Shown here piece after piece: positions 34,401 to 46,506 of a stretch of 64,000 nucleotides of DNA. The notes under the pieces were generated by a model. That model was not told the DNA's origin and searched no databases. It was given only the letters and a program-made list of their open reading frames with translations. This DNA is from Myceligenerans salitolerans. Its GTDB lineage: Bacteria; Actinomycetota; Actinomycetes; Actinomycetales; Cellulomonadaceae. The DNA lies in contig NZ_JAFMPK010000048.1 of NCBI RefSeq assembly GCF_017349295.1, positions 115,758 through 179,757 of the forward strand, read 5' to 3'. The translations under genes were made by a program, and so were the position numbers. Each line of letters opens with the position of its first letter. Position 1 is the first letter of the stretch.

Positions 34401-35410
34401 GCCACGTTCTCCTCGTCGTTCTCGTCGGCGCGGTACTGCCGCCCGGTGACGTCGACGAACACGTCCTCCAGGCTGTGGGTCACGGTGCGGACGTCGTCGG
34501 GCACGACGTCGGCGGCGGCGAGTTCGCGCACGACGGCGAACAGCACCTTGCGTGTCCCCGTCACCTCGATCTCGCCGTCCGCGGAGACGACGGCCGTCAC
34601 GTCGTCGTCCCGCGTGGCCAGCGCGGTGAGCAGGTCGAGCGCGCGCCCCCGGCCGGTGTCCTCGGCGAAGCGGAGTCGTACACCGCGGTCGCGGCGGAGC
34701 CCGTCGGTGAGCTCCGTGGGCGTGCCCTGCGCGACGACGGTGCCGCGGTCGATCACGACGAGCCGGTCACAGAGCCGCTCGGCCTCGTCCATGAAATGCG
34801 TGACCAGCAGGATCGTGACCCCGGAGTCGCGGACTCGTTCCACGAGTTCCCAGGTCGCACGGCGGGCGGCCGGGTCGAGGCCGGTGGTCAGCTCGTCGAG
34901 GATCGCCACCTGCGGCTTGCCCACGAGAGCGAGCGCGATCGAGAGTCGCTGCTTCTGGCCACCGGAAAGCTTCCCGAACTGCACGTTCCGGTGCTCGGTG
35001 AGGTCGAGCAGGTCCATGAGCTCGGCCGGGTCCGCGCGCCGTTCGTAGAACGACGCGAACACGTCGAGCGCCTCGCCCACGGTGATGCGGTCGTGCAGTG
35101 CCGCTTCCTGGAGCTGGATGCCGACGTCCTCACGGACCGAGGCCGGGGCGGCCTGCGGATCACGGCCGAGCAGGCGGACCGTGCCGCCGTCGGCCCGTCG
35201 CAGGCCGGCGAGACACTCCACGGTGGTCGTCTTGCCGGCCCCGTTGGGGCCGAGGATTCCGAAGATCTCACCGCGTCGCACCTCGAACGACACGTCCGCG
35301 ACGGCGACCTTCTCGGGCCCTCCCTTCACGCGGTAGGTCTTGCGGAGGTTCCGTACGTCGACGACGGGCGGGCCGTCATCGGGCCCGGCGCCGGAACGGG
35401 TGGCTGTCAT
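34397..35410 (-). CDS. ABC transporter ATPase (DrrA-like)
   Basis: 337 residues. Walker A is G-P-N-G-A-G-K-T-T, the signature is L-S-G-G-Q-K-Q-R, Walker B ends A-I-L-D-E, and a C-terminal DrrA-like extension of about 90 residues follows. ATG 35410 has GAGGAG upstream; an earlier ATG at 35476 falls inside the previous gene. Pairs with the permease that overlaps its stop. 34 bases follow the membrane gene of the upstream ABC unit, consistent with one transcript. Confidence 0.92.
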   Translation of the reverse strand: MTATRSGAGPDDGPPVVDVRNLRKTYRVKGGPEKVAVADVSFEVRRGEIFGILGPNGAGKTTTVECLAGLRRADGGTVRLLGRDPQAAPASVREDVGIQLQEAALHDRITVGEALDVFASFYERRADPAELMDLLDLTEHRNVQFGKLSGGQKQRLSIALALVGKPQVAILDELTTGLDPAARRATWELVERVRDSGVTILLVTHFMDEAERLCDRLVVIDRGTVVAQGTPTELTDGLRRDRGVRLRFAEDTGRGRALDLLTALATRDDDVTAVVSADGEIEVTGTRKVLFAVVRELAAADVVPDDVRTVTHSLEDVFVDVTGRQYRADENDEENVA

Positions 35411-35444
35411 GGCGTTTCTCCTCTCGGAAGAGCTGGGGGTGCCA

Positions 35445-36215
35445 TCAGGAACTGGGACGCTTGACGGGAAGGTCACGCAGGATGAGGCCGAGCGCGATGT
35501 ATGTCACCGCTGCCGCCGCGAGAACTGTGAACAGGCCCGCCAGCATCGGCAGGGGACCGCTCATGCCCAGGATCTGCGCGGCCAGCGCGGTCGCCGGCCC
35601 GGTGTAGAGCGCGACGTCGGCGACGACGGCGGGGAAGCCGAACCCGAGGCACAGGACCAGGCCGAGCCACGGGCCGAACCGCGCGAACCCACCCGCGACC
35701 GCGGCACCGAGCAGGAAGTAGGTCAGAGCCACCAGGCCCTCCCCCACCGTGTTGACGAGGAACCCGCCGACGCCGGTGGTCCGGTCGGGACCGAGGGTGC
35801 GGTACCAGTCGAGGTCGAGCAGGCGCCACGCGACCTGTTCCGCCGCGTAGAGCACGGCGACGGCGAGGCCGAACACCACGCCGGCACGGACCGCACCCCG
35901 CGCCACCCCGCGGACCAGGGCGCGCCGGGTGCCGCCGGCGGCCAGGTGCGGACGCATCACGGCCATCGGGACGATCACACCGAGCGAGAACGCGAACCAG
36001 CGGGCACTACCCACGACGTACTGGACCGTACTGCCGTCCAACGCTCCCAGCCGCTGCTGGACCAGAGCGATCACCACCGCGGCCAGCGCGATGACCGGCC
36101 AGTACCAGAAGCCGACCGTGCGCAGCACCGCGGCGATCTGCCCGTCCACGGCGCGTACCGCCCGCCGTTGCACGGCGGTGCGCCGCTCGTCGAGAGCCGT
36201 TGCGACAGCGCTCAT
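35445..36215 (-). CDS. Membrane component of the YtrA-regulated ABC unit
   Basis: 256 residues with about six hydrophobic helices and no soluble domain; the first 35 residues are charged and cytoplasmic. Its ATG overlaps the stop of the ATPase before it and GGAGGAG lies just upstream. It does not match the ABC-2 permease motif closely, but position and coupling make it the likely membrane partner of that ATPase, as in the Bacillus ytr and related operons. Confidence 0.75.
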   Translation of the reverse strand: MSAVATALDERRTAVQRRAVRAVDGQIAAVLRTVGFWYWPVIALAAVVIALVQQRLGALDGSTVQYVVGSARWFAFSLGVIVPMAVMRPHLAAGGTRRALVRGVARGAVRAGVVFGLAVAVLYAAEQVAWRLLDLDWYRTLGPDRTTGVGGFLVNTVGEGLVALTYFLLGAAVAGGFARFGPWLGLVLCLGFGFPAVVADVALYTGPATALAAQILGMSGPLPMLAGLFTVLAAAAVTYIALGLILRDLPVKRPSS

Positions 36216-37216
36216 CGGAGCTCCTCCTTCCGGGCCGGGGCCCGATCCGTGTCCGGCACCCTCGTGGCCGGGGCCTCCCGTGAGGTACGTGTCAGATGAA
36301 CGAACAGGCTCTCGAGACCCTCGTGACCGATCGTGGCCCCCGCGGCAGCGGCGGCACGCGCGTCGTCGTCGGACAGCGCACCGTTCACGGTGATCCGCGT
36401 GGTGGGCCCCAGGTGTTGGCGGTGCAGCACCTCGTGCCCCGCGGCGAGGTCCTCGACCACGGCCGTGGGCCCCGTCAGGGAGCTCGCACGGCTGCGGAGC
36501 TCCTCGGCCGGCTCGGCGAACACGACCCGTCCGCGGTCGACGAGCACCACGTGCTCGAACAGCCGCTCCGTCTCCTCCACGAGGTGGCTGGACAGGACGA
36601 TCGTGCGCGGATGCTCCGCGTAGTCGGCCAGCAGCGCGTCGTAGAACGCGAACCGCGTGGGCGTGTCCATGCCGAGATACACCTCGTCGAAGATGGTCAG
36701 CGGTGCCCGGGCGGCAAGGCCCAGCGTGGCCGCGAGCGCCGACTTCTTGCCGCGGGACAGCGCCGATGGCTTGGTCCGCAGCGGCACCTCGAACAGGTCG
36801 AGCAGCTCCTCGGCGTACCCCGCGTCCCATTCGGGCCGGAGGTCCGCGTAGTAGGCGAGAGTGGCCGCGACCTTCTGGTCGTGGAACACGTCCCCGCTCT
36901 CCTGGACGAGGAGGATCGCGGACGTGAGCGCGGCGTCCTCCCACGGGTCACGCAGGTCCCCGTCCGGCCCGGTCAGAACCGTGCCGCCGGTCGGGCGCCG
37001 GAAGGCCGCGAGCAGACCGAGCATCGTGGACTTGCCCGCGCCGTTCCGGCCCAGGAGCCCCGTGATCTGGCCGGCCGGTACGTCACAGGTGACGCCGTCC
37101 AGCGCGGTGCTGCCGGGCACCCGGTACGCCGTCCCGTTGGCGCCCGCGGTCCAGGAGCGAGGGAAGGTCACCTCGACGTCCTGGAACCGGGCGGCGAACG
37201 GTGGTAATGCGGTCAT
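36212..37216 (-). CDS. ABC transporter ATPase of the YtrA-regulated unit
   Basis: 334 residues. Walker A G-R-N-G-A-G-K-S-T, signature L-S-R-G-K-K-S-A (a variant lacking the usual S-G-G-Q), and Walker B L-T-I-F-D-E-V followed by the D-loop. The variant signature is common in the YtrB-type ATPases that accompany YtrA regulators. Start and stop both overlap neighbours by four bases (ATGA), so gntR, ATPase and membrane gene are translationally coupled. Confidence 0.9.
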   Translation of the reverse strand: MTALPPFAARFQDVEVTFPRSWTAGANGTAYRVPGSTALDGVTCDVPAGQITGLLGRNGAGKSTMLGLLAAFRRPTGGTVLTGPDGDLRDPWEDAALTSAILLVQESGDVFHDQKVAATLAYYADLRPEWDAGYAEELLDLFEVPLRTKPSALSRGKKSALAATLGLAARAPLTIFDEVYLGMDTPTRFAFYDALLADYAEHPRTIVLSSHLVEETERLFEHVVLVDRGRVVFAEPAEELRSRASSLTGPTAVVEDLAAGHEVLHRQHLGPTTRITVNGALSDDDARAAAAAGATIGHEGLESLFVHLTRTSREAPATRVPDTDRAPARKEELR

Positions 37217-37605
37217 GACTCCTCCTCATGCCTCGCGGCCGAGCCGTTCGAGGGCCGGTGGCCGCCCACGTAGGCGACGATGTCGTCGGCCGAGATGCCG
37301 AGCAGGGATGCCTGGGCCAGTGCGGGCCCCAGCACCTCGTCGAAGTAGCGCTCGCGAAGGTCGGCCCGCAGGCGCTCCCGGGCGCCGGGCGCGACGAACA
37401 TCCCGAGTCCGCGACGCTTGTACAGCACCTGTTCCTCCACGAGCTGCCCGAACGCCTTCTGCGCGGTGGCCGGGTTGATGCGGAACGTGGTGGCGAACTG
37501 TGTGGTGGACATGACCTGGTCCTCCTCGTCGAGCTCACCGGAGAGCACCTGCGCGCGGATCATCTGCGCGATCTGGAGATAGATCGGTTCCGGGCCGTCG
37601 AACAC
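37213..37605 (-). CDS. GntR-family regulator, YtrA subfamily
   Basis: 130 residues, GTG start with GGGAGGG upstream. The winged helix (P-I-Y-L-Q-I-A-Q-M-I-R through Q-K-A-F-G-Q-L-V-E-E, then Y-K-R-R-G-L-G-M-F-V) is followed by only about 55 residues, the short C-terminal domain that defines the YtrA subfamily. These repressors control the ABC operon they head. A perfect inverted repeat 33 bases upstream is the obvious operator. Confidence 0.92.
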   Translation of the reverse strand: MFDGPEPIYLQIAQMIRAQVLSGELDEEDQVMSTTQFATTFRINPATAQKAFGQLVEEQVLYKRRGLGMFVAPGARERLRADLRERYFDEVLGPALAQASLLGISADDIVAYVGGHRPSNGSAARHEEES

Positions 37606-37621
37606 GGGCTGCCCTCCCTTC

Positions 37622-37661
37622 GGTTCATTGGTTCAGGGGTTCATTACCTGAGTAATGAACC
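37622..37661. promoter_or_regulatory. YtrA-type operator: perfect 10-bp inverted repeat plus extra half-site
   Basis: GGTTCATTAC (37638-37647) and GTAATGAACC (37652-37661) are exact complements around CTGA. A further half-site GGTTCATT lies at 37622-37629, 16 bp from its twin. It is placed where a repressor would block the gntR/ABC transcript. Confidence 0.85.
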
Positions 37662-37765
37662 ATGGACCGAGGGGTGCGCGCAAGCCCTTTGGCGGACTTT
37701 TCTGAGTTCTGCCGCAAGCTCCCCCCGCTGGACGCCGCACCAGCCGCTGCTCCCGCCCATGCGAA

Positions 37766-37809
37766 ACGCCGGGGCGGCAGGTCCGGTGTGGAACCTGCCG
37801 CCCCGGCGT
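37766..37809 (-). terminator. Terminator of the lysC-asd operon
   Basis: A perfect 17-bp stem (37766-37782 with 37793-37809) around a 10-base loop, 34 bases after the asd stop and followed by TTT on the minus strand. Confidence 0.9.
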
Positions 37810-37842
37810 CGGGTCGGGTGCGAGCCCGGGGACCGGGCCGGT

Positions 37843-40267
<2,425 letters not shown>

Positions 40268-40380
40268 GTGCCTGCTTCCTGTTGCCGGCCTCCGTCTCTT
40301 TCAACGGCCCGCCGGGATCGGTCTGCTTGCGCACGCCAGGGTACGACGAGAGGCGGACACTACTCCAGGATGTCCATTCC

Positions 40381-41172
40381 TCAGGACAGCAGCTCCTCGG
40401 CCACGTCCCAGCCAAGCCTGAGTATCAGAACAGCAACGACGAGGACGAAGACCACGCGGACGAACCGCGACCCGCGCGCCACCGCCATGCGCGCGCCGAT
40501 GTAGGCCCCCACGAGGTTCGCCACGCCGAGCCCGAGCCCGAGCGTCCAGATCACGTGCCCCGCGGGCACGAAGAAGACCAGCGCGCCCAGGTTGGTCGCG
40601 AAGTTCACGATCTTCGCGATGGCCGACGCCGGCAGGAACGAGTACCCGAGCACGCTCACCAGCGCGATCACGAGGAACGTCCCAGTGCCGGGTCCCAGCA
40701 GACCGTCGTAGCCGCCGATGAGCAGGCCGATCCCTGCCGCGATCCGGCGATGCCCGTTACCCACCCAGCGCAGGTCGTCGTACTCACCCAGTTTCGGGCG
40801 CGCGAGCGTGAACACCAGGACGCCCGCCAGCACCAGCAGGATCACCGGTTTGAAGAGGTCCGCCGGGATCAGCGCGGCGAGGGCCGCCCCGCCGACCGCA
40901 CCGCCCAGGGCCGCGACCGCCATCGGGCCGGCGGTGCGCAGGTCGGGCCCCACCCGCCGGTAGTAGGTGATCGACGACGTCGCCGTGCCCAGGATGCTGC
41001 CCAGCTTGTTGGTCGCGAGCGCCTGGACCGGGGTGATGCCCGGGACGAGCAGCAGGGCCGGGAGCTGGATGAGACCTCCCCCGCCGACGACGGCGTCCAC
41101 CCAGCCCGCGGCGAGCGCGGCACACAGGAGAAGAACGATGGTGAGGAGATCGAGCTCGGGCACGAGGCGCAT
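40381..41172 (-). CDS. TauE/SafE (TSUP) family membrane exporter
   Basis: 263 residues with eight hydrophobic helices arranged in two halves. The first contains [16 protein letters not shown], and the second [14 protein letters not shown], the inverted repeats of TSUP proteins. Family members export sulfite, sulfonates or related organic anions. The start at ATG 41172 has GGGAG just upstream. Divergent from recR. Confidence 0.9.
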   Translation of the reverse strand: MRLVPELDLLTIVLLLCAALAAGWVDAVVGGGGLIQLPALLLVPGITPVQALATNKLGSILGTATSSITYYRRVGPDLRTAGPMAVAALGGAVGGAALAALIPADLFKPVILLVLAGVLVFTLARPKLGEYDDLRWVGNGHRRIAAGIGLLIGGYDGLLGPGTGTFLVIALVSVLGYSFLPASAIAKIVNFATNLGALVFFVPAGHVIWTLGLGLGVANLVGAYIGARMAVARGSRFVRVVFVLVVAVLILRLGWDVAEELLS

Positions 41173-41342
41173 TCTCTCCCGCCCACGGGCGGGAGAGCGC
41201 CGGTGTCCGGCGACGACCGCGAAGCACCGGCGTTCGTGCCGCGATGGCATCCCGCGGCGTGCGTGGGCGCGACGGCGCCGGGCTGCCGCACCTGCCGTCT
41301 CCGCCGTCGTCGATGTCGGAGTGCCCGCGTAGGCTGTCCCGC

Positions 41343-41942
41343 GTGTACGAAGGCGTGGTTCAGGACCTGATCGACGAGCTCGGGCGGCTGCCCGGCGTCG
41401 GCCCCAAGAGCGCGCAGCGCATCGCGTTCCATCTGCTCGCGGCGGACGATCACGAGGTGGAGCGCCTGGTCGACGCTCTCGTCGAGGTCAAGCGGCGCGT
41501 CCAGTTCTGCGAGCTGTGCGGCAACGTCGCCGAGGGCGAGCGCTGCCGCATCTGTGCGGACCCGCGGCGCGGCGACGAGGTCATCTGCGTCGTGGAGGAG
41601 CCCAAGGACGTCGTCGCGATCGAGCGCACGCGCGAGTTCCGCGGGCGCTACCACGTGCTCGGCGGGGCGATCAACCCGATCGACAACGTCGGGCCGGACG
41701 ACCTGCGCATCAAGGAGCTGATGGCACGGCTCGCGGACGGCACGGTGCAGGAGGTGATCATCGCGACCGATCCCAACGTCGAGGGCGAGGCGACGGCGAC
41801 CTATCTTTCCCGATTGATCGGTTCGCTGGAAATCACCGTCTCGAGGCTGGCGTCCGGACTGCCCGTCGGTGGAGACTTGGAGTACGCCGACGAGGTGACG
41901 CTCGGGCGGGCATTCGAGGGCCGGCGGGTCGTCGGCACGTGA
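41343..41942 (+). CDS. recR: Recombination protein RecR
   Basis: Acts with RecO and RecF in gap repair. 199 residues from GTG 41343. The helix-hairpin-helix [13 protein letters not shown], the C4 zinc finger (C-x2-C around C-E-L-C-G and C-R-I-C), and the Toprim core V-V-E-E-P-K-D-V follow in normal order. DnaX, its usual neighbour, lies 4.6 kb to the right, separated by an ABC/beta-lactamase block. Confidence 0.95.
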   Translation: MYEGVVQDLIDELGRLPGVGPKSAQRIAFHLLAADDHEVERLVDALVEVKRRVQFCELCGNVAEGERCRICADPRRGDEVICVVEEPKDVVAIERTREFRGRYHVLGGAINPIDNVGPDDLRIKELMARLADGTVQEVIIATDPNVEGEATATYLSRLIGSLEITVSRLASGLPVGGDLEYADEVTLGRAFEGRRVVGT

Positions 41943-41959
41943 CCACAGGGGTGACAACG

Positions 41960-42529
41960 ATGAGCGAGATCGCCGCGGACTCCGACCTCCGCGAGGTTGC
42001 CGACCAGGCCTCCGCACAGGCCAGAACGTTCCTGTCGACGATGACGAGGGTCGCGTCAGGGTCGATCCCGGGCGCCGAGCTCTCGCTTCTCGTCCTGGCC
42101 ACGAGCGATCTCCTGGCCGTCGGGGCGCGTCTCGCCGCGATCGTCGACGTCGTCCCCGCCGAGCGGTACGAACCCGATGCCGGCCCGGAGACCGACATGG
42201 ACCCTCTGCGCGATGCGCTGTCGCGGCTCCTCGACGGGTTCGACGACTACCTCGAGGTCTCCGACCCGATGCTGGGCGAGGAGGTCGGGCCGGCCACGCT
42301 CTCCGGTGACCTCGCGTGCGTCGCGGAGGCGGTGGCGAAGGGGCTCCAGCACTACGACACCGGGCACGAGCTCGAGGCCCTGTGGTGGTGGCAGTTCAGC
42401 TACTTCTCCGTGTGGGGCGAGCGTGCGGCCTCAGCCCTGCGCGTCCTCCAGTCGGTGCTCGCGCACCTGCGCCTCGACGTCGACGACGACGTCGCCGCCG
42501 AGGCCGAGTACGACGCGCTGCACGCCTGA
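41960..42529 (+). CDS. DUF5063 family protein
   Basis: A 189-residue helical, acidic protein (many Asp/Glu; W-W-W-Q-F near the end). It follows recR by 17 bases, the usual position of DUF5063 in actinobacteria. No catalytic motif is evident and the function is unknown. Confidence 0.8.
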   Translation: MSEIAADSDLREVADQASAQARTFLSTMTRVASGSIPGAELSLLVLATSDLLAVGARLAAIVDVVPAERYEPDAGPETDMDPLRDALSRLLDGFDDYLEVSDPMLGEEVGPATLSGDLACVAEAVAKGLQHYDTGHELEALWWWQFSYFSVWGERAASALRVLQSVLAHLRLDVDDDVAAEAEYDALHA

Positions 42530-42548
42530 ACCCGCGGAGGCCGGCCGC

Positions 42549-43703
42549 TCACGCCACGCGGGTGCCCTTCGGGAGGACGCCCGTCGGAATCCGCAGCCGG
42601 CGGACGGCGACGACGACACCCGCGCCCCCCAGCAGCAGATCAAGTCCGAGACCCCACGGCCACGCCATCCGGTCGGTGACCACGGTCTCCTCGACGGGCG
42701 CGTCCGGATCGGGCCCGTCGTACCCGGTCCAGCACTCGTTCCGTTCCGCGCTCTCGTCCGTCATCGCGTACCGGACGCCGTACTGCAGCATGGCGAGCAG
42801 ATTCACGTCGTCCATCTCGTCGATGTCCGCGGTCAGCGGCTGCGCGTCCGCCACGAGGACGAACGGGTTCGGCGCGAGCATCCACCAGGTGCGCTCGTGA
42901 TGCCAGACCTCGCGCACCTGGGTCTGCCACTCGCACTCCTCGGCGAAGCCCGTCTCCTGGTCGAACGAGGTCTGCGTCCAGACGCGGACCGTGTCGCTCG
43001 TGGTGGTCAGCGGAGCGAGCAGACCGAACAGGATCGGCAGGACGACGGTGATCGTCCCGATCGTCAGATAGGTGAGCACCGCGGCCGCGGACGGCTTGGT
43101 GACCACGGCCGAGAACCCGAGGCCGATCGCGCACACGACACCCAGGACGACGGCGAGCATGAACAGCGTGCCCACGAGAGCGAGTGCGGTGACCCCACCG
43201 GCGAGCAGTGCCCACAGGATGAACGGCACGCTCGCCACGAGGAACGCGAGCGCCGCGAGCCAGGACGCGGCGAGTTTGCCGAGCACGATCTCCGCCGGGC
43301 TCAGCAATGTGACCTGCAGCGTCGCGAGTGTTCCCGCGTTCCGGTCACCGTTGATCGCTCCGGAGGACAGCGTGGGGGCGACAAGCAGCCCGAGGAACAG
43401 GACGAAGAACACGACGATGCTGTAGATCATGCCGCCGAGCGGCTCGCCCGTTCCGGTGTGGTAAGAGTCCCGCGCCTCGACGGTGAGCGCCCACGTGGTG
43501 AGGCCGGTGATCAGGCCGACCACCACCACCCACAGCACGAGCGCCAGCTTCCACCGTGTCGACCGCACGCGCTGTCGCAGTTCCAGTCGCGTGACCGTGC
43601 GCAGTCCGTGCCAGGAGAGGGACCAGGTCGCCCGCTCGGCTCCGGCGGACGCTGCCGTTTCCGTCGGCGCGGGCGTGCCCGCGTCCGTCGTCGTCCCCGT
43701 CAT
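42549..43703 (-). CDS. ABC-2 family permease
   Basis: 384 residues. The N-terminal 30 are low-complexity, then six or more helices with R-L-E-L-R-Q-R-V-R-S-T-R-W before the first, and G-D-R-N-A-G-T-L-A-T-L-Q after the second, the pattern of bacitracin-type/ABC-2 permeases. A loop of about 110 residues with Trp and Cys lies before the last helix and is probably extracytoplasmic. ATG overlaps the ATPase stop (ATGA). Confidence 0.87.
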   Translation of the reverse strand: MTGTTTDAGTPAPTETAASAGAERATWSLSWHGLRTVTRLELRQRVRSTRWKLALVLWVVVVGLITGLTTWALTVEARDSYHTGTGEPLGGMIYSIVVFFVLFLGLLVAPTLSSGAINGDRNAGTLATLQVTLLSPAEIVLGKLAASWLAALAFLVASVPFILWALLAGGVTALALVGTLFMLAVVLGVVCAIGLGFSAVVTKPSAAAVLTYLTIGTITVVLPILFGLLAPLTTTSDTVRVWTQTSFDQETGFAEECEWQTQVREVWHHERTWWMLAPNPFVLVADAQPLTADIDEMDDVNLLAMLQYGVRYAMTDESAERNECWTGYDGPDPDAPVEETVVTDRMAWPWGLGLDLLLGGAGVVVAVRRLRIPTGVLPKGTRVA

Positions 43704-44623
43704 CGCCGTTCCTCCTCGAGCGCCAGGTACTTCTGTTCCAGCACGCCGCCTGCCGGGGCGAGGCTCACCACGTCGACCCCGGCACGCACGGCATCGCCGA
43801 GCAGGGCGGCCGCCTCGGTGTCGTCGGACAGGGGGACGAGGACGCCCGCGCCACCGTCCGGCTCGACGACGTAGCCGACGCCGGCCTGGTCGAGATGCGC
43901 CACGAGCACGTCCTGGTCGAGGGCACTGATGCGCCATCGACGGGTTTCGCCCGCGGACTCGACGGTCTCGGAGGCGACGGTGCGGCCGCGCGAGATGAAA
44001 ACGGCGTCGTCGGCCATCTCGTCGAGCTCGGTGAGCACGTGCGAGGAGACGAGGACGGTCTTGCCCGCAGCGGCGAGCCGCCGCACCAGTACCCGCAGGT
44101 CGACGCGGGAACGGGGATCCAGGCCGGATGCCGGCTCGTCGAGCAGGAGCACCTCGGGATCGTGCACGAGGGCACGCGCAAGGCCCAGGCGTTGCTTCTG
44201 TCCCCGTGAGAGCACATGGGCCGGCTGGTCGGCGAGTTCGGACAGGTGGACCAGGTCGAGGAGCTCGGCCGCGCGTCGTTCGCCGTCCGCCGCGGGAATC
44301 CGGTAGGCGGCGGCGACGGTGGTCAGCACCTCGCGGGCCGTCAGGGAGTCCCAGGTACCGAACACGTCCGGCATCCAGCCGGTGCGCGAACGGGCCTGGT
44401 AGGTCTGCGTGACCGGATCGAACCCGGCCACGGAGACGGTGCCTGCGTCGGGGGTCAGCAGTCCCGCGAGCATCAGCAGAAGGGTCGTCTTGCCGGATCC
44501 GTTGGGACCGATCAACGCCGTCACGCGTCCGGGCGCGGCCACGAGGTCGACGTCGGCCACCGCTTCGACACTCCCGAAGGATCGTCGTACGCCGTGCGCG
44601 GTCACTCCGCTTTCTCGGGACAT
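43700..44623 (-). CDS. ABC transporter ATPase
   Basis: 307 residues from ATG 44623; a GTG at 44653 is a possible alternative with GGGAGA farther upstream. Walker A G-P-N-G-S-G-K-T-T, signature L-S-R-G-Q-K-Q-R, Walker B V-L-L-L-D-E-P. A C-terminal extension of about 90 residues follows. Works with the overlapping permease downstream. No regulator gene is adjacent. Confidence 0.9.
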   Translation of the reverse strand: MSRESGVTAHGVRRSFGSVEAVADVDLVAAPGRVTALIGPNGSGKTTLLLMLAGLLTPDAGTVSVAGFDPVTQTYQARSRTGWMPDVFGTWDSLTAREVLTTVAAAYRIPAADGERRAAELLDLVHLSELADQPAHVLSRGQKQRLGLARALVHDPEVLLLDEPASGLDPRSRVDLRVLVRRLAAAGKTVLVSSHVLTELDEMADDAVFISRGRTVASETVESAGETRRWRISALDQDVLVAHLDQAGVGYVVEPDGGAGVLVPLSDDTEAAALLGDAVRAGVDVVSLAPAGGVLEQKYLALEEERR

Positions 44624-44777
44624 GGAGCAGACCGTAGCGGTGGTGGCAGACACCGGCGACGAAATCTCCCGTCAGAGGGAGAACTGTGGCCGAGTCGTGG
44701 CCGGCACCGGCCGGGCCGTGGGCGGGCATGCCCGTCCGTCGAGCCGCCGCTTCGGCCGGGCCCCTCCCGCTCGTCCG

Positions 44778-46367
44778 TCAGGCGGCCGCGTCCGGCTCCG
44801 CCGTGCCGGTCGCGTCGAGCAGACGGGTCTCGCCGAACGACACGTTCTGGTCGAGAGACGCGGCCACGCCGTCGCCGTCGTACCGGAGCGTGAGCGTCCA
44901 GGCGAACGGCGTACCGACCGCGATCATGCGCACCACCAGCGTGTCGGTCGCGGTCCAGGCGGCGGCGCAGGCGAGTTCCTCCGACCCGTCGGCGAGGTCG
45001 GCCCGTTGCCGCACCCACTCGCCGTCCCCCAGGGTGAGCGTCCGCTCCGTGCCACCGATCTCCTCCCACAGGACGAGGCGACCGTCGTCGTCCCGGGTCA
45101 GTTCCAGGGCCTCGAGGCCGCCGCTGTTCGGGCTCATGCGGTAGGTCCGGCCGGTCACCGGCGTCGTGGGCCCGGTGTGGTCGCCCGCGGGAAGCGGAAG
45201 GTGCAGGTCCCAGGTGACGCCGTCGTCGGGAGGCAGGACGCGCGACGACGGCCGCCGGCTGCCGTCCGGCACGCCCGTCGCCCGCGCACCACCCGCGGGC
45301 GGGCCGGTGTTTCCCGCCACGTCCGAGAGCCCGGACGCATCCGGCGGCGCGGTGTCCCGTGTGACGGGCGGCCTCCCCGCCTTCCCCGCGGCGGCCGGGT
45401 CGAGCGTGGGGAGCAGGGCGCCCCAGACCGCGTCCTGCACGGACTGGAGGTTCTGGACGCCGGAGGTGATCGCGAGGACGACGTCGTGCTCCGGCCAGAC
45501 GATGGCGTACTGGCCGAAGGCGCCGTCGGCCCGGTAGGCGCCGAACCGCGAACGCCAGAACTGGAAACCGTAGCCCTGCCGCCACTCCGGCCAGTCGTCG
45601 TGGGTGCTGTGGATCTGGCGGGACGTGGCCGCCTCGATCCACTCGCCGGGGACGAGTTGCGCACCCTTCCAGTTCCCGCGTTGCAGGCAGAACTGTCCAA
45701 GCTTGGCGAGGTCCTCGGTGCGCACGCGCATCCCGTAACCGCCGACGTCGAGCCCGTCCGGATCCTGCTCCCACGTAGCACCCCGGAAGCCGAGCGGTTC
45801 GAGCACACGCTCACCCAGGTAGTCGAGCAGCCGGCGACCGGTGAGGCGTTGCACGAGCACGCCGGCCAGGTAGGTGGCACCCGTGTTGTAGACGAACTTC
45901 GAGCCGGGCATCTCAGGCACCGGCAGGGCGAGGATCTGACGAACCCAGTCGCCGCCCCGCATCCCGAGATTGGTGGGCACGATCGCTTCCATCGTCGAGG
46001 CGGCATGCCCCGTGCTCATGGTCAGCAGGTGCCGGATCGTCATGGCCCGCAGGTTGTCCGACGGCGCGTCGGGCGCCTCCGCGGGGAAGTGGTCCAGAAC
46101 CTTGTCGTCGAGGTCGAACAGCCCGTCCACGAATCCCAGGCCGGCGGCGATGCTGGTGAAACTCTTGCTCACGGAGAACATGAGCTGCGGCGTCTCGGGA
46201 TCGTACGGGGACCACCAGCCCTCCGCCACCACCTTGCCGTGACGCAGCAGCATGAAGCTGTGGACGGCGTCCAGGTCGTCGAGGTTCTGCACGAGACGAC
46301 GGACTGCCGCCGCGTCCAGGCCTTCGGCCTCCGGGGTGGAGCGGGGCAGATCGCGCGTCGTCGTCAC
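44778..46367 (-). CDS. Beta-lactamase-fold serine hydrolase
   Basis: 529 residues from GTG 46367. The class C beta-lactamase/DD-peptidase fold is marked by F-S-V-S-K-S (S-x-x-K), Y-N-T-G (Y-x-N) and a G-Y-G-F-Q-F-W segment. The C-terminal 150 residues form a separate beta-rich domain, linked by a Pro/Gly/Arg-rich stretch. Such proteins include esterases and peptidases; no signal peptide is visible, so a cytoplasmic esterase role is likelier than antibiotic resistance. Divergent from dnaX across 139 bases. Confidence 0.85.
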   Translation of the reverse strand: MTTTRDLPRSTPEAEGLDAAAVRRLVQNLDDLDAVHSFMLLRHGKVVAEGWWSPYDPETPQLMFSVSKSFTSIAAGLGFVDGLFDLDDKVLDHFPAEAPDAPSDNLRAMTIRHLLTMSTGHAASTMEAIVPTNLGMRGGDWVRQILALPVPEMPGSKFVYNTGATYLAGVLVQRLTGRRLLDYLGERVLEPLGFRGATWEQDPDGLDVGGYGMRVRTEDLAKLGQFCLQRGNWKGAQLVPGEWIEAATSRQIHSTHDDWPEWRQGYGFQFWRSRFGAYRADGAFGQYAIVWPEHDVVLAITSGVQNLQSVQDAVWGALLPTLDPAAAGKAGRPPVTRDTAPPDASGLSDVAGNTGPPAGGARATGVPDGSRRPSSRVLPPDDGVTWDLHLPLPAGDHTGPTTPVTGRTYRMSPNSGGLEALELTRDDDGRLVLWEEIGGTERTLTLGDGEWVRQRADLADGSEELACAAAWTATDTLVVRMIAVGTPFAWTLTLRYDGDGVAASLDQNVSFGETRLLDATGTAEPDAAA

Positions 46368-46506
46368 GCGACGATGGTAGAGGATCGGTGATCCGCGGCC
46401 GGATCGCCCTCCGCCGTGCAGGTCACGGCACACCGGATGGTGCGGGGGCGCCGACCGCCTCGCGGCCCCTTCGTCAGTGTCAGCCTCCCCGTCTATCGTT
46501 GCTCGC

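Noticed and set aside
44778-46367. Antibiotic-resistance beta-lactamase
   Set aside because: There is no signal peptide, the C-terminal beta domain fits esterase/peptidase relatives, and the motifs are those of the broad serine-hydrolase family.
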